A stretch of 64,000 nt of DNA from Paenibacillus sp. yr247 (GTDB lineage Bacteria > Bacillota > Bacilli > Paenibacillales > NBRC-103111), in NCBI RefSeq assembly GCF_900103825.1, contig NZ_FNIF01000025.1, forward strand, positions 1 through 64,000, given 5' to 3'. Shown here piece by piece: positions 17,683 to 27,457 of this stretch. The position numbers and the translations under genes are program-made. The notes under the pieces were generated by a model, which was given only the letters and a program-made list of their open reading frames with translations, did not search any database and was not told the DNA's origin. Within the stretch, counting starts at the first letter, position 1. Each line of letters opens with the position of its first letter.

Positions 17683-17717
17683 CTAAACCTAGACGGGGCG
17701 TGGCTCCATAGGTTTAG
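17683..17717. repeat. Short inverted repeat
   Basis: CTAAACCTA (17683-17691) and TAGGTTTAG (17709-17717) form a 9-bp stem with a 17-nt loop upstream of the nrd promoter. There is no clear T run on either strand, so a terminator is only possible. Confidence 0.35.
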
Positions 17718-17888
17718 AAAAAATATTTTCGATTTTCACTTGATTTTTTTCGGAATTGTCGAACTGCCTAGGACGTTTATCCCTAGCTAAATCTAGTTTC
17801 AACTACCACCCAGGCAACTGTCTTTAAACCTTCTCAGAGACCCTCTACAGCCCTCCAAGCCCTTCGGGCGATAACTCCTAGCCTCCAA

Positions 17889-17931
17889 CAAAAAAGCTGT
17901 TCACGCGCACACGAGGGTGCCATGAATAGCT
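17889..17931 (-). terminator. Minus-strand terminator
   Basis: AGCTGTTCACGCGCAC pairs, with mismatches, with GGTGCCATGAATAGCT. On the minus strand the stem is followed by TTTTTTG (17895-17889). It would stop leftward transcription from a gene that is no longer present to the right. Confidence 0.6.
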
Positions 17932-18501
17932 CAATTCATTTTCTCACAGCAAGAATGCAAAATCGGCCATAGATGAAATCGTTCAAGTCATTCTAGGAGA
18001 TCCGGCAACAGCAGATAGAGTTAGCCGAGCCTATAATCTGCGTTGATTTATATTTAAAAGGCTACGAAGACTTCATTCTCTATGTTATCAAGCATCATCA
18101 ACATCCCTATCACTGGGTTGAATTTTGTTTTTGATGACTCGGAAATGGTCAAAGAAGCATAGTGTGTTTTTGAAACTAATTTATGAAAATCGTGGGTTCG
18201 ATTTATCAATTGTGGAGTCTAATAAATGTGAGGCACACTGTGTGGATATTTTAGAGTCTGATGCAGATACATATATTTACGGTTGGTTCTACTGTTTTTT
18301 TGTAAGGAAACTGGTGAACATGGGATATTTACATAGCAAGAATTGGAAGTTGAGCTTCGGTATTACGAGGAGAATAAAGAGGAATGTCAGGTTGTGATCA
18401 TAAGCGGAAAATAAAACGGACGTGTAGGGCAGTTGTTATAGAAGTTCCAATATGGGCCGATTAACTTACGCTACTTGGGCTGTAGAAAGACATCGAATTA
18501 C
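17932..18501. other. Gene debris between nrd and BREX
   Basis: Short plus-strand frames look like relics: DEIVQVILGDPATADRVSR ending at about 18045, a piece reading GYEDFILYVIKHHQHPY near 18060-18120, and an open frame 18125-18397 (90 codons) with no ribosome binding site and no recognisable motif. None is a supported gene. This probably marks the left edge of the defence island. Confidence 0.35.
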
Positions 18502-18548
18502 AAACGCATGTTTGCTGACAATAATATGTCAAATTTTTATTGTACAAT
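18502..18548 (+). promoter_or_regulatory. Shared promoter element, copy 4 (BREX operon)
   Basis: AAACGCATGTTTGCTGACA (18502-18520), exactly 22 bp, then TACAAT (18543-18548). The core AAAC-GCAT-GTTT is a perfect palindrome. It is the only promoter-like signal ahead of the BREX genes, leaving an approximately 100-nt leader before brxF. Confidence 0.7.
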
Positions 18549-18655
18549 CATAATTAGAATAATTGTCCATTGAAGGGATTAATATTTGAATTGTCGAATC
18601 TAGTACTTAAGGTTCATAATTTGAAATGAAATTAATGAATATTGGGAGAGAACAA

Positions 18656-19114
18656 ATGACAGAATTGCAGGATTTACTTTCTTTGGAAATAGAGGCAACA
18701 CGAAGCAAACGTAATAAAATGCTATATGTTGTCAGTAACCATGTATCACCAGATGAACTTGAGCAAGTCATCCAACAAATAGGGATCCCGGCGGTTCACG
18801 TATCCTTACTACTTTCAGAGCAATTACGAATGCTCCCACTCGAGAGGAGACCTTTTGAAGTTGGAAAAATACTTAGGTCTCTAGTCATGCGAGTGAATAA
18901 CGATGTAATCTTTCTTAATCATATTGAGTATTTGTTTGATCGAGAATTGAAGCAAAACCCTATTAGGCTTTTTGAAAATTTGAGCGGGAATAAGATCATC
19001 ATTATACGTTGGCCAGGTACAGTGGAGTGCGGTAGTTTAAAATATGCTACGCCTGAACATCATGAAAATTATCAGAGCGATAATTCGTATGCAAGTTATA
19101 TAATCGAAATATAA
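18656..19114 (+). CDS. brxF: BREX type 3 protein BrxF
   Basis: 152 residues from ATG 18656, preferred over the ATG 30 bp earlier because GGGAGAG lies just upstream of it. Small protein heading a type 3 BREX operon, the position of brxF. The family is described as P-loop-containing. I see a Walker-B-like strand VIFLNHIEYLFD (about 87-98) but only a weak Walker A (SKRNKMLYVVSNH), so nucleotide binding is uncertain. It ends 21 bp before brxC. It acts with the BREX complex in the cytoplasm to block phage DNA replication; the individual role of BrxF is not known. Confidence 0.8.
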   Translation: MTELQDLLSLEIEATRSKRNKMLYVVSNHVSPDELEQVIQQIGIPAVHVSLLLSEQLRMLPLERRPFEVGKILRSLVMRVNNDVIFLNHIEYLFDRELKQNPIRLFENLSGNKIIIIRWPGTVECGSLKYATPEHHENYQSDNSYASYIIEI

Positions 19115-19135
19115 CATAAAGGAGTCTTAATACAT

Positions 19136-22100
19136 ATGAAGTATCGTGAGCTTGTTCAGTATGAACCTATTCGTTCAATCATTGAATTAAGAACTGCAGA
19201 TGAGAGCATCATTGATAATTATGTAATTTCAAATCGTATGGCAGAAGTAATGAATGACATCATCATTGAGCAATTACAATTTGTTCGTCCTATTGATCAT
19301 AAAGGAATCATGGTTGTCGGGAATTATGGAACAGGTAAATCACATCTGATGAGTGTTATAGCTGCATTAGCTGAATTTCCAGGTACAAGTGACCGACTAC
19401 GAAATCAGGCGGTTGTAGCCAAAGCAAAAGAGATTGAAGGCAAGTTTAAGGTATTGCGTATTGAATTTGACGGCATTGATATGCCATTCCGTGAAGTGTT
19501 GTTTAGAGAAATGACATCGTACTTACAGAGCATCGGCGTTCAATACGAAATGCCCGAGCTGTCTCAAGTTCTTAGTAACAAAGACGAGCTCGTTAATTTA
19601 ATGTCTGCGTTCCATGAAGTTTACCCAGATCAAGGGTTTATCTTAATTATTGACGAGTTATTGGATTACCTACGTAGTCGGAAAGAACAAGAACTCATGC
19701 TGGATCTTAACTTTCTTAGAGCTATGGGCGAAATAACACAGTCAACACGTTTTCGTTTCATGACAGGCGTACAAGAAATGCTATTTGATAATCCGCGATT
19801 TGCTTTTGTAGCGGAGCAATTAAGAAGGGTAAAGGAACGAACAGTACAAGCAATTATTGCTCGTGAAGATATAGAATATGTTGTTTCGCAGCGTCTGCTT
19901 AAGAAGAACGATGCACAGAAAGCTTATATTCGCGAGCATCTACAAAAATTCGCTCCATTGTATGATAAGTTGGGAGAGCAGCTTGAAAAGCACGTTGAGA
20001 TGTTTCCTATTCATCCCGCCTATTTATCTGCGTTCCAGAAAGTCAAGATTGCGGAGAAACGCGTAGCTCTTACCACCGTTAGTGATGAGATCGATAAGCT
20101 TCTTGACATAGAAGTTCCTACGGAAAGTCCAGGAGTTGTCTCCTATGATAACTATTGGACCTATATTCAGTCTGACAGTACGCTGCGTTCAGATCCAGAT
20201 GTTCGAGAAGTGATGGAGAAAGCGGATGTATTGTTAGATCGCATCGAATTTTCATTTCAAAAACCGACCTACAAACCGATGGCTAAGCGTATTGTTCAAG
20301 CATTATCTGTTTTCCGACTTACAACAGACGATCTACGTGTTCGAATTGGAATGACACCAATAGAAATGCGGGATCAGTTATTTTTATTTGATAAAAATTG
20401 TGATATGGATGTAGAGTTTCTGGATGCTACTGTTGAGTCCACATTGAAGGAAATATTGAAGTCTGTTAGCTATCAATTCATATCTACGAATCAGGAAAAT
20501 GGTCAATATTATCTTGATCTAGACAAGGATGTTCCTGTAGATGATCATATTTCTAGCAAAGCAGAAACTCTAAGTGGAGAGCAATTAGACCGTTACTATT
20601 TCCAAGTATTAGAGCGAGTACTTGAGTGTTCACCTACTACTTATGTTACTGGTTATCGCATCTGGCATCATGAGCTTGATTGGTACAATCATAAAGCGAC
20701 TAGACCGGGCTATCTATTCTTTGGAGCACCTAACGAACGTTCAACGGCTCAGCCGGAGCGGGATTTTTATATCTATTTCCTTCAAGCATTCGATACTCCC
20801 AAGTTCAAGGATGAGAAGAAGCTAGACGAAGTATTCTTTGTGTTGGATACCAAAGATCAAGCACTGTATCACAATTTGAAACAATATGCCGGAGCTAAAG
20901 AAATGGCAATAACCGCTTCGACTGCTACGAAGAATTTATATGAGGAGAAAGCAAACCAATATATCAAAGAACTGACGACATGGTTTAAAGTAAACATGCC
21001 AAACGCATATAAGATGACTTATAAAGGGATTACGAAAAAGTTGGTAGATTGGAGTTTTACAGCACCGGCGCAAGCTTCTGTTCGTGAAATTGTGGATACC
21101 GCTGCAGATGATTGCTTGACAGATTGGTTTGAAGAGAAGTACTCGGATTATCCAGTATTCCGGACTGATAAGACCTGTATTAAATGGGATGTGATGAAGA
21201 CCACCTATATCCCTGAAGCACTAAGTTCTATTAACTCAGCGAATAAAACCAAAACAGCGAGGGCGCTGTTAGACGGACTTGTATTGTTGGATGGTGACAA
21301 ATTAAATGTTCAAAAATCAGGATATGCATCTTGGATCCTGCAACTTATTAGCGCCAAAGATCATAGTCAGGTTGTAAATGCATCCGAAATATTACACATT
21401 GACCGTATCGCAGGCGGAATAGAAGTTAAGCGAACGATCGAGTATAAATTAGAACCGGAACTCTTAGCGGTACTATTAGTGGCACTAGTTTATAGCGGAG
21501 ATATTGTCATTACCATTAACGGTACTACTTATGATTCAATAAAGCTAGATGAACTAATTCGTCTCAAAGCGGATGGAATCATTGAGTTTAGTCATATTAA
21601 GAAGCCGTCTGACTTGCCATTAGTAGAATTGCGAGCATTATTTGATCTCTTCAATATTAGTCATGGATTGCTTCAGCCTCAATCCCAAACTACTGGGGTC
21701 GCACAGTTGCAAGTGGAAGTTGATAAGCTGTTGAAAGAGATTGTAAAGCTAGAGCAGGATATTAAGACTGGAATTCCAACGTGGGATTTGCCACTGTTAC
21801 CTGAAGCTCAGATTAGAGAGAATCAACAGAAACTACGGAAGCTTAATGAGTTCCTTCAGAGTCTTAATGTTTATAACACACCCGCGAGATTAAAGAACTT
21901 CAAATACTCCACAGCTGAAATTGGAGCCAAGCAAGAACATATTCAATTGGCTAAACGGTTAAGAAGATTAGAGCAAAAGGCTATCGATGTAACGCAAAAA
22001 GCCCAGTACATCGTCAATGCACTAAATCATGTTCAAGTGAAACATGAGTGGCATGTTAAGGCGGAAGGGGCATTGGAAGACATTCTCCAAGTCTTGAAAG

Positions 22101-22816
22101 CAGAGGAAGATTGCCAAAAGGAAATTCAAAGCCTACAGAAATTGAAAGAACAATATATCGATTTGTATTACTCGATGCATAGTAGTGCGCGGCTTGGTAT
22201 TACGGATGAGAATAAGAAGGATCAACTGTTGAAAGATGGAAGGTATGCAACATTGCGTCAACTTACGAGTATTTCTATTTTACCATCAAGACAGTTGGAG
22301 GAATGGAAAACCAAGTTAGACCAGCTCAAGTTTTGCTGGAACCTTAAAAGAGATGACCTGGAGCATGCTGTAATTTGTCCTCATTGCCGCTTTCGTCCAA
22401 AAGATGAATCTTACGTTCAACAAGTTAATATTTCTAATATGGCTGAAGAACTTGAAGAATTAATTAAATCATGGACCGGAACAGTGATCAGCACACTTAG
22501 CGACGTAGAGATTAAAGACAGTATTATGTTATTGAGTAGCGATCAAAGACTATTGCTCGATCAATTCGTACAAGAAGGAAAGTTTTCCTCCCCTATTGAT
22601 TTGAAATTAGTTCAGACATTGAAGGAATTGTTCGAAGGGATTCGTAAAGTCGAACTTACCGTGGATCAATTATTCCAGATGGCCGGGAACGGAAACCCGC
22701 TGACAGTTGATGAATTGCGAAATCGATTCGAGACACTAGTCAGAGATTATGTAGGATCTAGTCACGGAAATAGAGTCAGGATTTTGTTACAGAAAGGTGA
22801 TAAACCAAATGGCTGA
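19136..22816 (+). CDS. brxC: BREX type 3 ATPase BrxC/PglY (DUF6079-like)
   Basis: 1226 residues, RBS AAAGGAG. An AAA+-type P-loop GNYGTGKSHLMSV at about 62-74 and Walker B FILIIDELLDYLRSRKEQE at about 168 mark the ATPase. The long C-terminal half contains heptad-rich coiled coils (about 860-1060) and a CPHC pair near 1081. Size, motifs and gene order match BrxC/PglY, the large ATPase required for BREX phage exclusion and host methylation. The stop overlaps the start of pglX by 8 bp. Nothing suggests inactivation. Confidence 0.88.
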   Translation: MKYRELVQYEPIRSIIELRTADESIIDNYVISNRMAEVMNDIIIEQLQFVRPIDHKGIMVVGNYGTGKSHLMSVIAALAEFPGTSDRLRNQAVVAKAKEIEGKFKVLRIEFDGIDMPFREVLFREMTSYLQSIGVQYEMPELSQVLSNKDELVNLMSAFHEVYPDQGFILIIDELLDYLRSRKEQELMLDLNFLRAMGEITQSTRFRFMTGVQEMLFDNPRFAFVAEQLRRVKERTVQAIIAREDIEYVVSQRLLKKNDAQKAYIREHLQKFAPLYDKLGEQLEKHVEMFPIHPAYLSAFQKVKIAEKRVALTTVSDEIDKLLDIEVPTESPGVVSYDNYWTYIQSDSTLRSDPDVREVMEKADVLLDRIEFSFQKPTYKPMAKRIVQALSVFRLTTDDLRVRIGMTPIEMRDQLFLFDKNCDMDVEFLDATVESTLKEILKSVSYQFISTNQENGQYYLDLDKDVPVDDHISSKAETLSGEQLDRYYFQVLERVLECSPTTYVTGYRIWHHELDWYNHKATRPGYLFFGAPNERSTAQPERDFYIYFLQAFDTPKFKDEKKLDEVFFVLDTKDQALYHNLKQYAGAKEMAITASTATKNLYEEKANQYIKELTTWFKVNMPNAYKMTYKGITKKLVDWSFTAPAQASVREIVDTAADDCLTDWFEEKYSDYPVFRTDKTCIKWDVMKTTYIPEALSSINSANKTKTARALLDGLVLLDGDKLNVQKSGYASWILQLISAKDHSQVVNASEILHIDRIAGGIEVKRTIEYKLEPELLAVLLVALVYSGDIVITINGTTYDSIKLDELIRLKADGIIEFSHIKKPSDLPLVELRALFDLFNISHGLLQPQSQTTGVAQLQVEVDKLLKEIVKLEQDIKTGIPTWDLPLLPEAQIRENQQKLRKLNEFLQSLNVYNTPARLKNFKYSTAEIGAKQEHIQLAKRLRRLEQKAIDVTQKAQYIVNALNHVQVKHEWHVKAEGALEDILQVLKAEEDCQKEIQSLQKLKEQYIDLYYSMHSSARLGITDENKKDQLLKDGRYATLRQLTSISILPSRQLEEWKTKLDQLKFCWNLKRDDLEHAVICPHCRFRPKDESYVQQVNISNMAEELEELIKSWTGTVISTLSDVEIKDSIMLLSSDQRLLLDQFVQEGKFSSPIDLKLVQTLKELFEGIRKVELTVDQLFQMAGNGNPLTVDELRNRFETLVRDYVGSSHGNRVRILLQKGDKPNG

Positions 22817-25559
22817 TAAAGTAGAACAACTTGAGTTTCAAAGCGAAGACAAAGCAACCCAAGCAGGTCCTGTGACCTGCTTGGGTATGACTTTTGAAAA
22901 TGAAGAAGCTCGTCGCGCATATTTTACAGAAGAACTACGGAAGAAACTGCCGGAACTTAGAAAAATAGAAGGTTTTCCAATTGGTGTAGAAGAGGATATA
23001 TTGACTTTGTCGGACCCTCCGTATTATACGGCATGTCCGAATCCTTGGATTTCTGAAATTATTGCTTTTTGGGAGTCAGAGAAGCCAAAATTCGGAGAAG
23101 GGGTCTTATATAAAAGAGAACCATTTGCTGCCGATGTAACTGAAGGGAAAAACCATCCAATTTATAATGCACATAGTTATCATACGAAGGTGCCACATAA
23201 AGCAATTATGAAATATATTCTTCATTACACAGACCCTGGTGATATTGTATTTGATGGTTTTTGCGGAACTGGCATGACAGCAGTAGCAGCAAGACAGTGT
23301 GGTTACTTAACAACAGATGAAATGGAAGAAATAAATCAAAGTGTCCCGAAAGCTAAGTTAGGAATTAGGAAGGCTTTGATTTCCGAACTCAGTCCAGCGG
23401 CCACGTTTATTGCTCAAGGATACAACTTAAAGTACGATGACCTAAAATTAAAGAATGAATCGGATCGAATTTTTGAAGTCGTAAACCATGCTTCCAGCTG
23501 GATGTACAAGACCAAACATTCAAATGGAGAACCCTGTGATGTTAATTACTATATTTGGAGTGACGTGTTTATATGTCCTGAATGTTCTGAAGAGCTCATC
23601 TTTTGGGATACTGCGATAGATCACCAAAAAGGTGAAGCTATGGATCTATTTTCTTGCCCCTATTGTAAAAAAAAGTTAATGAAAAAAGAACTTGAGAGAG
23701 CATGGAGTGTTTCGACAGATATGCTTCCTGACCGAATAGATCGATTACCCAAAAAGGTAATTGTTGAAATTAATTATTCATATGGAAAAAAAACCTTCAA
23801 AAAAAGGCCAGACGAATATGATTTGAAACTGTTGGAGGAAATCTCACATCTTCAAATAAATCATTGGTTTCCTACAAATAACATTCCAAATGGTGATAAG
23901 ACAAACGAACCTAAAGGATTGGGCATTTCTTCAGTAGATCTTTTTTTTACCAAAAGAAATCTAATTTGCGCATCTAATATTTGGGATCAATGTAGAGAAA
24001 ATAAGGAGAGATTTATCTTCACTTCTCTAATTATGAGACTATCTAAGTTAAGTAATCTCCATATATCGAATTATTTTAATGGGGGAGGGGGAGCTGCATC
24101 TGGCAACATGAAGGGGATGTTACACCCTCCAACAATTAGTCTGGAACAAAACCCATTGAAATTTTGGCCAATACGAACTAATGCTATAAGAAAAACATTA
24201 AGCTCGACATCTGAAACGGTTATTTCTACTGGATCGTCAACCGATCTAGACAATTTCCCTTCAAACTCTGTTGATTATATCTTTATAGATCCCCCGTTTG
24301 GGTCTAACTTGTCGTATTCTGATTTAAATGTAATATGGGAGGGGTGGCTTAAAGTTGAAACATCAACTTCAACTGAAGCCATAGTTAATAGAACGCAGCA
24401 AAAAGGGGTAAGCGAGTACCAAGAGCTTATCAGTAAATGTTTAAGTGAGTTTTATCGAATACTTAAACCTGGCCGCTGGATAACTGTTGAGTTTTCTAAT
24501 ACAAAAGCTTCTGTTTGGACATCACTTCAACAAGCGATTGAAAAAGCTGGCTTTATAGTTGCAAATGTAGCTGTCTTAGATAAAAAACAAGGTGGCTATA
24601 ATGCGAATGTACATGCTGTTGCTGTGAAAAAGGATTTAGCAATATCAGCATACAAACCTACAAGTGAGATGGTAGATGCAATTATACAAACTCAAAACAC
24701 TGAAGAGTCTGTATGGAGCTTTGTGGAAAAACATTTAGCACAGTTACCTGTATTTATTGGGTCTAAAGATTTTGCTGAGATTATTGTTGAACGTACACCT
24801 AGAGCATTATTTGATCGGATGGTAGCATATTTTGTACAACAAGGTATATTGGTACCTTTATCATCAGCTGAATTTCAATCAGGTGTGATACAGAGGTTTC
24901 CAATGAGAGATGGAATGGCTTTTCTTGTAGAGCAAGTGGCAGAGTATGATAAAAAACGTATTATTGGAAGAGAATTTACTCAACTCAGTCTATTCGTCTC
25001 TGATGAAAACAGTGCAATTGAATGGCTTCGTCAGCAATTGCTCAAGAAACCTCAAACGAGGCAGGAACTTCATCCAAACTTTATGAAGGGAATTCAACAT
25101 ATATCCAAACATGAAGTGTTACCAGAACTAGATGTTCTACTTGAGCAAAATTTTTTGAAGTACGATGGCGATGGAGATGTTCCAAGTCAAATTCATGCTT
25201 ACCTAAGTTCGGATTATAAAGATTTGCGTAATTTACCTAAAAACAACCTGAATTTGAAAGAAAAAGCGATGGATCGATGGTATGTTCCAGATCCGAATAA
25301 GCAAGCGGATTTGGAGAAGTTACGTGAGAAGTCGTTGTTGAGAGAATTTAATCAATACGTCGAGGATCTATCTAACAATAAGAAGAAGCTTAAGCAATTC
25401 CGTACAGAAGCTATTCGTGTTGGGTTTTATAAGGCATGGAGCGAAAAGGATTATAATACTATCGTCTCCATCGGAAATCGACTGCCGGAAGCTATATTAC
25501 AAGAGGACGAGAAACTTCTTCGATACTTTGATAATGCACAAACCAAGCTTGGGCTGTAA
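22809..25559 (+). CDS. pglX: BREX type 3 adenine-specific DNA methyltransferase PglX
   Basis: 916 residues from ATG 22809 (GAAAGGTGAT upstream; a GTG 12 bp earlier lacks spacing). SAM-binding motif FDGFCGTGMTAVAAR is at about 147. Two catalytic-type motifs, DPPYYTACPNPW (about 68) and IDPPFGSNLSYSD (about 493), flank a zinc ribbon (CPEC about 256, CPYC about 283). This fits the Zn-ribbon adenine methylases used as PglX in type 3 BREX, which mark host DNA. The third quarter is A+T-rich with several 7-8 bp A or T runs and a GGGGGAGGGGG tract at 24080-24090. A perfect 13-bp inverted repeat lies 48 nt into the gene. Confidence 0.88.
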   Translation: MADKVEQLEFQSEDKATQAGPVTCLGMTFENEEARRAYFTEELRKKLPELRKIEGFPIGVEEDILTLSDPPYYTACPNPWISEIIAFWESEKPKFGEGVLYKREPFAADVTEGKNHPIYNAHSYHTKVPHKAIMKYILHYTDPGDIVFDGFCGTGMTAVAARQCGYLTTDEMEEINQSVPKAKLGIRKALISELSPAATFIAQGYNLKYDDLKLKNESDRIFEVVNHASSWMYKTKHSNGEPCDVNYYIWSDVFICPECSEELIFWDTAIDHQKGEAMDLFSCPYCKKKLMKKELERAWSVSTDMLPDRIDRLPKKVIVEINYSYGKKTFKKRPDEYDLKLLEEISHLQINHWFPTNNIPNGDKTNEPKGLGISSVDLFFTKRNLICASNIWDQCRENKERFIFTSLIMRLSKLSNLHISNYFNGGGGAASGNMKGMLHPPTISLEQNPLKFWPIRTNAIRKTLSSTSETVISTGSSTDLDNFPSNSVDYIFIDPPFGSNLSYSDLNVIWEGWLKVETSTSTEAIVNRTQQKGVSEYQELISKCLSEFYRILKPGRWITVEFSNTKASVWTSLQQAIEKAGFIVANVAVLDKKQGGYNANVHAVAVKKDLAISAYKPTSEMVDAIIQTQNTEESVWSFVEKHLAQLPVFIGSKDFAEIIVERTPRALFDRMVAYFVQQGILVPLSSAEFQSGVIQRFPMRDGMAFLVEQVAEYDKKRIIGREFTQLSLFVSDENSAIEWLRQQLLKKPQTRQELHPNFMKGIQHISKHEVLPELDVLLEQNFLKYDGDGDVPSQIHAYLSSDYKDLRNLPKNNLNLKEKAMDRWYVPDPNKQADLEKLREKSLLREFNQYVEDLSNNKKKLKQFRTEAIRVGFYKAWSEKDYNTIVSIGNRLPEAILQEDEKLLRYFDNAQTKLGL
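22857..22886. repeat. Perfect 13-bp inverted repeat inside the start of pglX
   Basis: ACCCAAGCAGGTC (22857-22869), 4-nt loop, GACCTGCTTGGGT (22874-22886). It is codons 17-26 of pglX, and no T run follows. The stem is GC-rich enough to fold in mRNA just after the brxC/pglX overlap. Confidence 0.9.
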
Positions 25560-25573
25560 GGATGTGAATTATT

Positions 25574-27448
25574 TTGATTCATTGGCGTCAAAAGGTGCTT
25601 GATTTATTTCAAGCACCTTTCTCCCATTTAACACTGGTAAGCGATCCAGATCAACTACTAGACGATGAACTTATCGTTTCCAATCTTAAGGAACTTAAAC
25701 TAATAAAGTTCCAAGATCGGGCTTCTTTTCGTTTTGAATATGAAAGCCAAAATAAGAAACCGGATCAAAGTGTAAATCTTATTGTTGTTAGTTATTCCGA
25801 AGACTTAGGAGATCTTCCATATGATCTATGGAGCACTGCTCAGAAGGTCGAGTTGAGGAAAAGTTGGTTATTTCCTGAACTTGCCGCTCATGTTGTTCGA
25901 CAACTGGATACAAGGACATTGGATGTGTTATCTGGAGTAACTACGGAAGGGAATCTATCTTCCGAGCGGGCAACGATTGACTATATCTTAAGACATATAT
26001 ATGGATTGGCCTATGATTCTGTTTATTCTTTAACTGACTGTTTATTACTAATCATGCGTTGGCATGAGCTTAAGTGCGATATTCCAGATCTCATTAGACA
26101 ATATTTGATTGAATTTCTGGATTTTCGTATAACAGATTTTCCGGTTCAAGAATGGATAACCTCTTATCACGCTTTTGTTCAGTATCTACAACAGGAATGG
26201 AATGGTTTTGTTGATGGAGAATTTCCGGAATCACATGTTTTCTGGGACCCTTATGTACGCTCAGTTATTGGCATGCTCTTCACTGAGGGAGTATTGTCAC
26301 CGGTGTTAATTAAAAAGGATTCTTTCCCTAATATTTTCTTCTGGGGAATCTCTTACGATACTAAGCGGCATAAACAAGATATGATAAAAGGATTACAGCG
26401 GCAGTTGGAGACATTACTTGCTAATGCCAATGATCGACGAACTTGGATACAAATAGCCCGGCTTTATGGGAAAGCTAAATGCATCTCGTTAGAATTACAG
26501 ATAGAGATAAACGACGGTGCTCTATTAGCTGAAATGGAGAGGAAAGTTGAGACGTGTTTTGAACAGTGGTTAACGGAACATTACGGGGCATTGGCAACGT
26601 TGACAGATCGAAATGCTCCGGTGATGGTACATAAAGCTGTTGAAGTGCTTCGACTGAAGGTAAAAGATAAAATAGCACTTATTGTCTGTGATGGGCTGAG
26701 CTTTGTTCAATGGGCCCAAATAGAGCAAGCATTGGATAATGATTTTCAATGTGAAGTCCATGGTTCATATGCCTGGATTCCTACATTAACCTCTGTATCA
26801 AGGCAGTCAATATTCTCTGGTGAAATGCCGCGGTTCTTTTATGATTCAATTAACACAACAGCTAAAGAGGAAAAGTTGTGGAAGACTGTTTGGGAAAGAA
26901 ATGGTGTTCCCTCTGTCTATGTATCGTACGAACGTGGCTTGGGACAAGGAGCTTATGAACGATCTAATATTGCAACATTAACCAAATCAAAAACAAAAGT
27001 AGCGGGACTCATCGTCGATACGATAGATCAACTTACACATCATACAATCCAAGGTCAGTTAGGCATGCATGTAGCGATTGCCGTTTGGTTAAAACAAGGC
27101 TATCTGCAAGCTCTTCTTACAGATCTGATAGACCAAGGATTCGATGTATATCTTATCTCTGACCATGGTAACAAGGAAAGTAAAGGGGTGGGACGAGCCA
27201 ATGACGGCAATCTGCCCGAAACTCGCGGGGAACGTGTAAGAGTGTATCGGGATGTTGTCTTAAGAGATCAAGCTGCAGTACAATATTCCAGTAAGCAATG
27301 GTCGGGTACTGGGTTGCCGGATGATTATCATGTTCTAATTGCCCAATCAGGAGAAGCATTTGTCCGAGAAGGAGAGATTGTAGTTAGTCATGGTGGTGCA
27401 AGCATAGAAGAGGTAATTGTTCCATTTGTCCACATTAAAAAAAGATAG
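25574..27448 (+). CDS. pglZ: BREX type 3 alkaline-phosphatase-like PglZ
   Basis: 624 residues from TTG 25574 (GTAAGGATGTG upstream). The alkaline-phosphatase-fold PglZ domain is in the second half: LIVCDGLSFVQWAQ (about 368, metal-binding Asp), PTLTSVSRQSIFSGEMPRFF (about 403, nucleophile Thr/Ser region) and YLISDHGNKES (about 526, second metal site), with a late His in VSHGGASIEEVI (about 608). PglZ is a core BREX component in all types. The N-terminal 350 residues are family-specific. A perfect 11-bp inverted repeat occupies codons 6-16. It follows pglX by 14 bp and precedes brxA by 9 bp. Confidence 0.88.
   Translation: MIHWRQKVLDLFQAPFSHLTLVSDPDQLLDDELIVSNLKELKLIKFQDRASFRFEYESQNKKPDQSVNLIVVSYSEDLGDLPYDLWSTAQKVELRKSWLFPELAAHVVRQLDTRTLDVLSGVTTEGNLSSERATIDYILRHIYGLAYDSVYSLTDCLLLIMRWHELKCDIPDLIRQYLIEFLDFRITDFPVQEWITSYHAFVQYLQQEWNGFVDGEFPESHVFWDPYVRSVIGMLFTEGVLSPVLIKKDSFPNIFFWGISYDTKRHKQDMIKGLQRQLETLLANANDRRTWIQIARLYGKAKCISLELQIEINDGALLAEMERKVETCFEQWLTEHYGALATLTDRNAPVMVHKAVEVLRLKVKDKIALIVCDGLSFVQWAQIEQALDNDFQCEVHGSYAWIPTLTSVSRQSIFSGEMPRFFYDSINTTAKEEKLWKTVWERNGVPSVYVSYERGLGQGAYERSNIATLTKSKTKVAGLIVDTIDQLTHHTIQGQLGMHVAIAVWLKQGYLQALLTDLIDQGFDVYLISDHGNKESKGVGRANDGNLPETRGERVRVYRDVVLRDQAAVQYSSKQWSGTGLPDDYHVLIAQSGEAFVREGEIVVSHGGASIEEVIVPFVHIKKR
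25591..25620. repeat. Perfect 11-bp inverted repeat inside the start of pglZ
   Basis: AAAGGTGCTTG (25591-25601), 8-nt loop ATTTATTT, CAAGCACCTTT (25610-25620). Like the one in pglX, it sits within the first codons of the gene and has no downstream T run. Confidence 0.9.
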
Positions 27449-27457
27449 TGTAGGTGT

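Noticed and set aside
18125..18397. 90-codon ORF before BREX
   Set aside because: No ribosome binding site or known motif; surrounded by other short relics.
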